Below, in pieces: positions 1 to 6,039 of a stretch of DNA of 8,539 bases. Where the stretch lies: the NCBI GenBank assembly GCA_025360665.1, contig JANYBU010000276.1, positions 1-8,539 on the forward strand. The letters run 5' to 3'. Position numbers and translations under genes: made by a program. Under the pieces are notes generated by a model, which saw only the letters and a list, made by a program, of their open reading frames with translations, had not been told where the DNA came from and made no database searches. Origin of the DNA: Nitrospira sp. (lineage in GTDB: Bacteria > Nitrospirota > Nitrospiria > Nitrospirales > Nitrospiraceae). Within the stretch, counting starts at the first letter, position 1. Every line of letters starts with the position of its first letter.

Positions 1-716
1 CTGTTCTTCCAGCCGTGGATGTAGGGCCGTACGCGGTTGTAGTACACATAGGGATCGCAGCGTTCTTTCATCCTGAGCAACGTGTTGCGCATCGCCGTTT
101 GGGCCAACGCCAAGGATTTAAGCCCAAGCAAGACCTCGTCCTCCTTGTCTAGGGCCACACCATTCATCGATCGTAGGAGTCCAGCCAGCCCTGGTCCCGC
201 TTCCTGCTCGATCTGGATGTGGACCACGACAAACCACTCTTCATCCAAACCGCCGAGAAAATTTTGGAGTAGCACAATGTTGTCGAGCTGAATCGGCTTA
301 GCTCGGTCGAGTCGCCGCCAGTTATCGAGCGCATAGGACGCGTAAGAGAGAACTGGAGGCCGGCTAAGCTGCTGCGCAACCTCGTGCCAGGGTTTCGCCA
401 ATTGTGGTGGCAACGTCGCAATCGGTTGGTCCGGCACTTCCCACACGTAGGCATGCCCAGCGAACGAAAGAGTCCGCATCGCGGCCCGATAGTCTTCTGT
501 GCGCCACGTTGAAGGGATGGAGGGGAGCAGTTGGCGTTGCTCGTCGATGAACCGCCGGACTGTCCGAGCGCTCAGCAATTTCGGAAGCTCGTGCCCAAGA
601 TCGTTGAGCGTGGGGGAGTCGGGCAGATGGCCAAGGGGGTCTTGTGGGAGAAAACCCTGTTCAGGCGAGATCTCGTAATCGGAAAGGTCGAGAGGAGCAA
701 AGTTCGTTGATCTCAC
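1..716 (-). CDS. Indoleamine 2,3-dioxygenase family heme protein, N-terminal 238 codons (C-terminus off left edge)
   Basis: The minus-strand frame is open from 752 to the window edge. It translates to a protein with characteristic bacterial IDO motifs: LDLSDYEISPEQGFLPQDP near residue 9, RPPVLSYASYALDNWRRLD around 119-137, LDNIVLLQNFLGGLDEEWF around 144-162, and CDPYVYYNRVRPYIHGWK at 220-237. The family binds heme and opens the pyrrole ring of tryptophan to give N-formylkynurenine, in the cytoplasm. The proximal heme histidine of the family lies in the C-terminal half, outside this window, so catalytic competence cannot be judged. The start is the GTG at 714-716, because GGAGG lies five bases upstream and the N-terminus then matches the family; the frame is closed upstream by a TGA at 753-755. 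The gene lies 229 bases downstream of the MotB-like gene on the same strand, so it could share its transcript or have its own promoter. The family call is firm; the exact substrate is inferred. Confidence 0.9.
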   Translation of the reverse strand, partial: MRSTNFAPLDLSDYEISPEQGFLPQDPLGHLPDSPTLNDLGHELPKLLSARTVRRFIDEQRQLLPSIPSTWRTEDYRAAMRTLSFAGHAYVWEVPDQPIATLPPQLAKPWHEVAQQLSRPPVLSYASYALDNWRRLDRAKPIQLDNIVLLQNFLGGLDEEWFVVVHIQIEQEAGPGLAGLLRSMNGVALDKEDEVLLGLKSLALAQTAMRNTLLRMKERCDPYVYYNRVRPYIHGWKN

Positions 717-777
717 AGGAGCCTCCGGTACTGAACATCTCGCCGCCCGGCTTCACTCTACCACACCCTGTGAGATC
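709..777 (-). repeat. 11-bp perfect inverted repeat spanning the IDO start codon
   Basis: GATCTCACAGG at 709-719 is the exact reverse complement of CCTGTGAGATC at 767-777, with a 47-base spacer. On the minus-strand transcript the 3' arm contains the GUG start codon, and the GGAGG site lies in the loop directly beside that arm. A further TGAGATC/GATCTCA palindrome (TGAGATCTCA) sits at 771-780. It could be an mRNA hairpin that hides the start codon, or paired operator half-sites; either role is inference. Confidence 0.5.
722..726 (-). promoter_or_regulatory. Ribosome binding site GGAGG of the IDO-family gene
   Basis: CCTCC on the plus strand reads GGAGG on the minus strand, five bases before the GTG at 716. 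It decides the start, since no ATG in this frame lies near the beginning of the conserved N-terminus. Confidence 0.75.
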
Positions 778-892
778 TCAATCGAGAGACGCCTTCTCGC
801 TAGTGGTCTTGCAGACCCGTCTCTCCCGGCGCGACCTTCACAGGGCTCGGTCAATGGAGGGAGAAAGTGTTCTGGTGCTCAGTGTCGTGGTT

Positions 893-909
893 TCAAGCAT
901 CAGGCTTGA
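893..909. repeat. Small hairpin downstream of the MotB-like gene
   Basis: TCAAGC (893-898) and GCTTGA (904-909) form a 6-bp stem with a 5-base loop, about 37 bases past the stop of the MotB-like gene. No T-run follows on the minus strand, so it is at best a weak terminator or an RNA-stabilising stem. The rest of the 717-945 interval shows no coding signal; a loose promoter-like TTGAGA...TAGAGT pair lies upstream of the IDO gene, but its spacing is only 15 bases. Confidence 0.25.
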
Positions 910-945
910 CGCTTTGAAAGACAAGTACAGTGACGAGATGAAAGA

Positions 946-1623
946 TCAAAGAGTCTTAGCTGATTGTTCTAGCAGCTGCCGTTGCTCGGCAGAGCGGAGG
1001 CGAATTTTGAAGATCACCCGGCGGCTTTTTTCGCGGTTCACCATGGCAGTTGAGTCATAAATCAAGTCTTGTCTGCCGCGCCCGGCCGCTGAGGTGATTT
1101 CTTGAAAGCACTGGTACGAAGCCGGTTCTGCGGCTTGAATGACCTCCAGCCCCTTCACCATCACCGCCAGCGACCGTTCCTGACTCAATTTCAAATTAAA
1201 CGCATCGCTGCCCTGATCATCGGTGTGTCCTTCGATCGCGAGGGAATGGATCTTGTCGCGCAGCGGCCCACACAATGCCCCCACATAGAAGGGCAACGCT
1301 TCCGCAAGAAATTGATCCGCAGTAGACGACAGCGTGCTTTTCCCAAGCTCGAATGTGAGGAGGTTTTCCGGGACCACGATCAAGAGCGCGAGCGGGTCTC
1401 GGGGATCCGCATCGAGTGAAAGACCCAAGTGCTGAATGTGGTCACGTAGCGCTGTCTGCACGTTTTCTTTGTTTTCTTGCAGTTCGGACTGTGCCGCGGA
1501 GGAGGTGTTGGTGATTTGCGCCGCGAAGAGCAAGATAAATACAATTGCGAGCGAGGTCATGAGATCGGTGATGCCGATCGTTGTGTGGGAGGCGCCTGCG
1601 CCTTGTGGAGTCGCGTGCCTCAT
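946..1623 (-). CDS. MotB/OmpA-type peptidoglycan-anchored motor subunit, ZorB-like
   Basis: This 225-residue protein has a short N-terminal tail, one transmembrane helix at about residues 20-37 beginning with an aspartate (GITDLMTSLAIVFILLF), a linker, and an OmpA-like domain from about residue 88 to 210. Asp20 sits where MotB and ZorB carry the ion-binding aspartate. The OmpA-like domain shows IEGHTDDQGSDAFNLKLSQ at 130-148 and REKSRRVIF at 197-205, the regions that hold peptidoglycan in the family. I chose the ATG at 1621-1623, which overlaps the stop of the upstream channel gene as ATGA and implies translational coupling. A TTG at 1663-1665 in the same frame would add 14 residues without family resemblance. 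In MotAB and ZorAB this subunit forms a dimer inside a pentamer of the channel protein. Which ion is used and what work is driven are not visible here. Confidence 0.85.
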   Translation of the reverse strand: MRHATPQGAGASHTTIGITDLMTSLAIVFILLFAAQITNTSSAAQSELQENKENVQTALRDHIQHLGLSLDADPRDPLALLIVVPENLLTFELGKSTLSSTADQFLAEALPFYVGALCGPLRDKIHSLAIEGHTDDQGSDAFNLKLSQERSLAVMVKGLEVIQAAEPASYQCFQEITSAAGRGRQDLIYDSTAMVNREKSRRVIFKIRLRSAEQRQLLEQSAKTL

Positions 1624-2837
1624 GCGGTAGGCCGTTGCGTGGACACCATCGATCGTTTTGGCCAAAAGCGGCGCCCTTCAGAGGGTGCGATGTCGGACGA
1701 TATCCGCTGTTCAGCGAGCCTGTCCGTCAGGCGGCTCATGAGTTCATCGAGCGTCGTCGTCGCCTGCATACGATGTATGTGCATCTCTTTTAGCGAGGCG
1801 GTGAGGTCATGAATCGAGTCGTTCAGTATCTTCATCGGAGCCGTGAATTCTTCACGGAGGGCTCGTGGCAGTTCGATCGTCATGCGGTGCGCCGCTGTCT
1901 GCTCGTCCTGCTTCCATTTCGTCAAGGATCGAACCGCCGAGGTCAGCTCGGCAATGGGCGCTGCCAGGCTGTCAGTGCCCATGCCTCCGAGCCGTTCCCT
2001 GATTTCCCCGCCGGAGGCCTGTCGGCCGCTGTGCATCGGCGTGAGTTGCTCCAACATCTGCTCCATGGTCTTTGGGGGAAAAAGTTTGTCGATGAGACCG
2101 AGGAACGAATGGTGCGCGTTCATGAGCCGAAAGACCGTCGGCTTTTCGATGAGTGTGAACAGATTGGCGGCAATAAGTCCGACGATGGACGTCAGGAACT
2201 TTCCGGCTAGCCCGTTGATGAGCCCCTGAATCCCGACAATCTCATGTCCGTCGGCGTGGAGTCTACTGAGGCCGATAAACAAGGCCAGGAATGTCAACAG
2301 CAACCCGATTCCGGTTACCAGGGAAGGAAGTTGGCTGTAGAAGGCCAGATTCACGCGATGGCTCATGAGCGTGTCCTGCGTAAAGATATCTTCCGCGCGG
2401 CGCGTACTGAAAATGTGCGGTTCGACGAACCACGGGACATGCTGCAGAATCAGGGTCTTGCGGAATTGCGCCCAGGGCTGCCGAAACATGGGTTCTTTCT
2501 GCATAGCCGCTTCGAGGGTGTTCAGGTCATCACAGTCAATACGCGTGGGGGAGGATGCGGTCTGACCAGCCGGAGGCGCGAATCCCACCAGCGCATGACT
2601 TGTGAATCGCTCACGATCGACGTCTCCGCGCTCGTTCGCGAGGGCGATCAGCATCGGGCGTACGCGATCGAACGGCCGTTGCGCACCGGACACTTCCCTC
2701 CTCAACCGTATGACATGCCAGAGAAAGAAGAGCACGATTCCAAAAGACCCGAGCCAGCTCAGCATCGGGCTTTGGGGCCCTCCAAAGAAGGAGGCATCAC
2801 GACTTAAAAATTCCCACAGACTGGACATACTGATCAT
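1620..2837 (-). CDS. MotA/TolQ/ExbB-family proton channel protein, ZorA-like
   Basis: This 405-residue inner-membrane protein has a transmembrane helix near residues 25-43, a cytoplasmic segment of roughly 125 residues, and two further helices at about 170-191 (QLPSLVTGIGLLLTFLALFI) and 207-230 (GLAGKFLTSIVGLIAANLF), followed by a helical C-terminal tail of some 175 residues. The segment FTQDTLMSHRVNLAFYSQLP before helix two, the glycine-rich helix two, and the TSIVGLIAANLFTLIEK block in helix three fit the ZorA branch of the MotA/TolQ/ExbB family. The tail is much shorter than that of the E. coli ZorA, as I recall the latter. The ATG at 2835-2837 follows a GAGGA site by four bases; the second ATG at 2826-2828 is spaced less well. 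It is the first gene of a two-gene unit with the MotB-like gene. A Zorya-type defence role is an inference, because no ZorC, ZorD, ZorE, ZorF or ZorG homologue is seen nearby. Confidence 0.83.
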   Translation of the reverse strand: MISMSSLWEFLSRDASFFGGPQSPMLSWLGSFGIVLFFLWHVIRLRREVSGAQRPFDRVRPMLIALANERGDVDRERFTSHALVGFAPPAGQTASSPTRIDCDDLNTLEAAMQKEPMFRQPWAQFRKTLILQHVPWFVEPHIFSTRRAEDIFTQDTLMSHRVNLAFYSQLPSLVTGIGLLLTFLALFIGLSRLHADGHEIVGIQGLINGLAGKFLTSIVGLIAANLFTLIEKPTVFRLMNAHHSFLGLIDKLFPPKTMEQMLEQLTPMHSGRQASGGEIRERLGGMGTDSLAAPIAELTSAVRSLTKWKQDEQTAAHRMTIELPRALREEFTAPMKILNDSIHDLTASLKEMHIHRMQATTTLDELMSRLTDRLAEQRISSDIAPSEGRRFWPKRSMVSTQRPTA

Positions 2838-2841
2838 CGTA

Positions 2842-2846
2842 TCCTC
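2842..2846 (-). promoter_or_regulatory. Ribosome binding site GAGGA of the ZorA-like gene
   Basis: TCCTC on the plus strand reads GAGGA on the minus strand, ending four bases before the ATG at 2837. It favours this ATG over the second one nine bases further in. Confidence 0.6.
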
Positions 2847-2978
2847 AGTTCATGCACGACGGACTCCTCTACGCTCCAAGGTCAGGCAAAGCATTCTCAA
2901 CTTTCGTGCCGCGCACAACAGAGGTGGAAGTTCTAGAAAATCCCATGATCTGTCTCTTCCTTGGAATCTGAGCACCGG

Positions 2979-3009
2979 TTGCCCGGCAAAGAATGCCGCT
3001 CCGTCGGCA
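2979..3009. repeat. Two adjacent GC-rich palindromes upstream of the ZorA-like gene
   Basis: TTGCCCGGCAA (2979-2989) is an 11-base palindrome around a central C. Five bases later TGCCG (2994-2998) pairs with CGGCA (3005-3009). They lie about 140-170 bases upstream of the ZorA-like start and could be operator sites; nothing identifies the regulator. Confidence 0.3.
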
Positions 3010-3108
3010 CATTCGTCCCCGCTGAATACAGAAAGGCCTAGCCTGTCAGTGAATAGGTCTATTGGGTGAGGGGCAGATCAACGACCGCCTGGGCAATACT
3101 CTGCGCCT

Positions 3109-3130
3109 CAGGTCAGTCGCTCCTGACCTG
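3109..3130. repeat. 8-bp perfect hairpin, with a flanking outer 7-bp complement
   Basis: CAGGTCAG (3109-3116) pairs with CTGACCTG (3123-3130) across a 6-base loop. GGGGCAG at 3070-3076 is also the exact complement of CTGCCCC at 3128-3134, which allows a competing longer-range fold. The stop codon of the small minus-strand frame lies in the left arm. No T-run follows on either strand, so it is not a standard terminator. Confidence 0.45.
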
Positions 3131-3286
3131 CCCCACCGCTACCCAAGAATAAGGATTGAACTTCTTCGGATAGTTCAGAATGTACCAGGTACCCTCCCTG
3201 GCGTGATGAGAAGGGAAGAAGGCTGTCGAGTATTTACGGGGAACGGTGGCGATCCTTGACAAAATACCTGTATAACGTACTTCCAC
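3113..3286 (-). CDS. Possible small protein or gene remnant of 57 codons, unidentified
   Basis: The frame runs from a GTG at 3284-3286 to a TGA at 3113-3115, with a stop (TAG) at 3290-3292 just upstream. Its C-terminal half, REGTWYILNYPKKFNPYSWV followed by AVGQVRSD, has the aromatic-rich, low-arginine composition of a real folded protein rather than of a shadow frame, and nothing competes for this stretch on the other strand. No good ribosome binding site precedes the GTG. It may therefore be the 3' remnant of a longer decayed gene, or a genuine small protein with an unrecognised start. I do not recognise the family. Confidence 0.35.
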   Translation of the reverse strand: MEVRYTGILSRIATVPRKYSTAFFPSHHAREGTWYILNYPKKFNPYSWVAVGQVRSD

Positions 3287-3437
3287 TCTCTATTCAGAGA
3301 CTTGCGATCCGCAATGTGTTGGGCCTACGCAGGAGAAGGATCTCGTCCGCCATGCGAAAATTGCGTCCGGCTCTCCCATCGTTTCTTTTCCCCTCTTCGG
3401 GGAACGCGTCTTCCTCCTTTCGAGGGACCATCGGTCC

Positions 3438-3764
3438 ATGGCGGGGCATGTTCTCACGCCCATGACACAGATACCTATGAACCAGCGTCGATGGATGCCC
3501 GTCACCATTGTTCTCGGAACGGCGGCGGACTATGCGCTGGCATTCGCACCACTGTGCCAGGTGGCAGGCGATGTCGTGGTCGCATTCACTGTGATCCCGG
3601 TGGCGGCTGCAGGATGGCTGCTGGGGCCATGCATTGGCCTCTTCGCCGGACTGTTCTGGATTCCGCTGAACATCCTCAACTTTACCCTAGTGGGGCAGAT
3701 CGGATGGGAGGTGGTGGTGCTCAGAAGGTGGCAGGCCGTTCTCGTGAGCCTCGCGGCTGGTTAA
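3438..3764 (+). CDS. Membrane-anchor domain fragment, cut by a TAA from the downstream histidine kinase
   Basis: This 108-residue frame is strongly hydrophobic. Likely transmembrane helices fall at about 20-39, 43-62 and 64-86, and a fourth begins at about 97 (RWQAVLVSLAAG) where the frame ends with TAA at 3762-3764. The next codons in the same frame read VAGWASEHIARVKGEF and lead straight into the kinase. The stop thus interrupts what looks like the last helix and the linker of a membrane-bound sensor kinase. The ATG at 3438 follows GAGGGA (3422-3427) by ten bases; ATG codons at 3462 and 3477 are alternatives without clear sites. Either this is now a separate small membrane protein, or the pair is one kinase gene broken by a nonsense change. 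A sequencing error is also possible. Confidence 0.6.
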   Translation: MAGHVLTPMTQIPMNQRRWMPVTIVLGTAADYALAFAPLCQVAGDVVVAFTVIPVAAAGWLLGPCIGLFAGLFWIPLNILNFTLVGQIGWEVVVLRRWQAVLVSLAAG

Positions 3765-3799
3765 GTGGCGGGATGGGCAAGCGAGCATATCGCTCGGGT

Positions 3800-3808
3800 A
3801 AAGGGAGA
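3800..3808 (+). promoter_or_regulatory. Ribosome binding site AAAGGGAGA of the histidine kinase
   Basis: The purine-rich AAAGGGAGA has its GGGAG core eight bases before the ATG at 3816. It supports internal re-initiation there, although the GTG at 3765 directly follows the upstream TAA and could also be used through coupling. Confidence 0.6.
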
Positions 3809-3815
3809 ATTTCGC

Positions 3816-6038
3816 ATGGTGAATTACGAGCGCGACAGATTTTTCGACCTGTCGATGGATCTCCTCTGCATCGCAGGGGGCGACGGCTATTTCAAGCGGC
3901 TCAATCCGGCATGGGAACGAGCGCTGGGGTTCAGCCGAGAAGAGCTGTGCTCGAAGCCCTTTATCGAGTTCGTTCATCCCGATGACCGTGCTCGTACGCA
4001 GGACGTTATGGAGAAGCTTTCGCGCGGGCAGCCGGCCATCAACTTCGAAAATCGGTATCGGTGCCGGGACGGGTCCTATCGATGGCTGACCTGGATCACT
4101 CCGGCTCCGGAACACGAGCCGCCGATATTTTATGCCGCGGCGCGCGACATTACCGAGCACAAGCAGATGGAAGAGGCGCTACGGCAGGCGAACAATGACT
4201 TGGAACAGCACGTGGCCCAGCGGACGCAAGAACTCGCTGCGACGAACGCCGCACTTCGTGTCGCCGAATTGTGGCAGCGCGCGTTGATCGACTCGATCCA
4301 GGGCATCGTATGGGAATGCAATGTGCGGACCTGGAAGTTTTCGTTCGTCAGCCACCAAGCAGAACTGGTGCTCGGCTATCCTGTGTGGCACTGGCTCGAT
4401 GAGCCGGACTTTTGGCAAGCACACATACACCCGGACGATCGAGACTGGGTGATGGAATATTGCCGCACATCTTCGCGGGAAAAACGCAAGTACTCGTTCG
4501 AATACCGGATGATCGCAGCCGATGGGCGAACCGTGTGGCTCCAGGACATTGTGACCGTGGAGCCCGACAAACTGGGTCCCGCAATCCTGCGGGGCATCAT
4601 GGTGGACATCACCGAGCGAAAACAGGCTGAAGCGTCGCTACGAGAAGGCGAAGCGCGCTTTCGGAACCTGTTCGAAGAAGCGCCGATCGCCTATCAATCG
4701 CTGGACATCGAGGGGCGTTATCTCGATGTCAACAAAGGGCTCTGTACATTACTCGGGTACTCCTCTGATGAACTGCTCGGCAAGCCCTTCGACGACTTCT
4801 GGCCCCCCGACGCGCGTCAGTTTTTTCCTGCCGAATTCGGCAGTTTCAAGCGCAACGGCGGCGCGACCAAGCATCTCAGGCTCAGGAGAAAGGATGGGGA
4901 GGAAATTGCCGTCATCCTGGAGGGACGCGTCCAGCGCGACCTGGAGGGAAACTTTCTCAGGACCCACTGCATCCTGACCGACATCACGGATCAAAAGCTG
5001 ATTGAGGAAAACCTGCGCCGCTCAGAGGTCTTCATCACCTCCGTACTTGAAAATCTCCCCAATATGATATTTGTGAAGGATGCCAAGGATCTCCGTTTCG
5101 TCCGTTTCAATAAGGCGGGGGAAGAGTTGCTGGGCTATCGCCGAGATGAACTCTTGGGCAAGAACGACTACGACATCTTTCCGAAAGAGGAAGCCGACTT
5201 TTTCACAGCCAAGGATCGGGAAGTCTTGCGTAGTGGCCGCTTGCTGGATATTCAGGAAGAGCCCATTCAGACCAAATATAATGGATTGCGGTTTCTCCAC
5301 ACGAAGAAAATTCCGATCTGCAGCGCCGACGGCACGCCACAATACCTGTTGGGCATCTCGGAGGACATCACTGAGCGCAAGCAAGCGGCGGAAGCCTTAC
5401 GAAAGAGCGAAGAACAGCTTCGCAAGATGCTCGAAGAGCGGGAGCAGCTCTCCCAGGACCTCCACGACAATATCATCCAAACCATCTATGCGATTGGCAT
5501 GAGCCTTGAGGAATGTCGCTATCTCTTTCACGAAGATCATCGGGAGGCCGACAAGAAGCTGGAGTATGCCGTCGCCAGCTTAAACAGAGTCATTTCAGAC
5601 GTGCGGGTTTATATCGTGTGGGACAAGCATGAGGAGATCAGCGGGCAACAGTTCTGTGCGAAGTTGGCCGAGCTGGCCGTGACCATGGAGAGTGCGCAGG
5701 GGATTCATTTTTCTCTCGATCTGGCTGTGGAAGCTGCTCAGCGGTTGACTCCCCTGGGAGCGTTTCATATCCTGCACATTGTGCAAGAGGCGATGAGCAA
5801 CAGCCTTCGCCATTCAAAAAGCCGAAGCGGTCTCGTCTCTCTGCAGATGGAAGGCGGGCGCGTCCGCCTTGAGATCAGAGACGACGGTGTCGGGTTCAAT
5901 CTTGAGGAAGCTGTCGGACAGGGGCACGGGTTACAGAATATGACGGCGCGTGCTCAGAAGCTTGGCGCGCATCTTCAGATCGTCTCAAAACCTGGATTAG
6001 GGGTTCAGATTTTCGTCGAACTCCCGCTGGAGGATTAG
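3816..6038 (+). CDS. Four-PAS sensor histidine kinase, NarX/DevS type (HisKA_3)
   Basis: The 740-residue protein contains four PAS domains in order: about 8-118 (FFDLSMDLLCIAGGDGYFKR), 158-270, 281-388 and 408-512. They are joined by helices with the usual PAS-end motifs DITEHKQ, DITERKQ and DITDQK. A coiled-coil helix follows PAS1. The kinase core has the HisKA_3 H-box QLSQDLHDN with the phosphorylated His550, an N-box EAMSNSLRHS with Asn662, then DDGVGFN and GHGLQNM of the ATP-binding domain. No GAF or heme-binding domain is evident, so the signal sensed by the PAS domains is unknown. The ATG at 3816 is chosen for its binding site; the GTG at 3765 would add 17 residues that look like linker. 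Without the preceding membrane frame the kinase would be cytoplasmic. It should phosphorylate the response regulator encoded one base downstream. Confidence 0.92.
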   Translation: MVNYERDRFFDLSMDLLCIAGGDGYFKRLNPAWERALGFSREELCSKPFIEFVHPDDRARTQDVMEKLSRGQPAINFENRYRCRDGSYRWLTWITPAPEHEPPIFYAAARDITEHKQMEEALRQANNDLEQHVAQRTQELAATNAALRVAELWQRALIDSIQGIVWECNVRTWKFSFVSHQAELVLGYPVWHWLDEPDFWQAHIHPDDRDWVMEYCRTSSREKRKYSFEYRMIAADGRTVWLQDIVTVEPDKLGPAILRGIMVDITERKQAEASLREGEARFRNLFEEAPIAYQSLDIEGRYLDVNKGLCTLLGYSSDELLGKPFDDFWPPDARQFFPAEFGSFKRNGGATKHLRLRRKDGEEIAVILEGRVQRDLEGNFLRTHCILTDITDQKLIEENLRRSEVFITSVLENLPNMIFVKDAKDLRFVRFNKAGEELLGYRRDELLGKNDYDIFPKEEADFFTAKDREVLRSGRLLDIQEEPIQTKYNGLRFLHTKKIPICSADGTPQYLLGISEDITERKQAAEALRKSEEQLRKMLEEREQLSQDLHDNIIQTIYAIGMSLEECRYLFHEDHREADKKLEYAVASLNRVISDVRVYIVWDKHEEISGQQFCAKLAELAVTMESAQGIHFSLDLAVEAAQRLTPLGAFHILHIVQEAMSNSLRHSKSRSGLVSLQMEGGRVRLEIRDDGVGFNLEEAVGQGHGLQNMTARAQKLGAHLQIVSKPGLGVQIFVELPLED
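6029..6034 (+). promoter_or_regulatory. Ribosome binding site GGAGGA of the response regulator
   Basis: GGAGGA lies inside the last codons of the kinase, five bases before the ATG at 6040. This arrangement indicates coupled translation of kinase and regulator. Confidence 0.75.
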
Positions 6039-6039
6039 C

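Larger units (their letters stand above)
2838..3437. other. 600-base intergenic region between divergent transcription units
   Basis: No convincing long gene is seen on either strand. The interval must hold the promoter of the ZorA-like gene (minus) and that of the membrane/kinase cluster (plus). Visible structure includes TTGCCCGGCAA at 2979-2989, TGCCG/CGGCA at 2994-3009, an 8-bp hairpin at 3109-3130, CCAGG/CCTGG at 3185-3201, and a 57-codon minus-strand frame at 3113-3286. TTGACA at 3256-3261 has TATAAC only nine bases after it, too close for a normal promoter. Confidence 0.5.

Noticed and set aside
164..454. 96-codon minus-strand frame
   Set aside because: It is a phase-shifted shadow of the IDO-family gene on the same strand, with no matching motif.
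1..716. ZorC or another Zorya effector downstream of the ZorAB-like pair
   Set aside because: The translated frame carries clear indoleamine 2,3-dioxygenase motifs and no EH-signature, helicase or HNH pattern.
1624..1665. Longer start of the MotB-like gene at the TTG at 1665
   Set aside because: The ATG at 1623 overlaps the upstream stop as ATGA; the extra 14 residues lie over the end of the channel gene and have no family resemblance.
2244..2807. 187-codon plus-strand frame
   Set aside because: It lies antisense to the ZorA-like gene and its translation is arginine- and histidine-rich without any domain pattern.
3256..3276. Promoter TTGACA with TATAAC
   Set aside because: The spacer is only nine bases, and no -10 is seen at 16-18 bases.
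3302..3985. 227-codon plus-strand frame
   Set aside because: It overlaps the membrane frame and PAS1 in another phase; its composition is that of a shadow frame.
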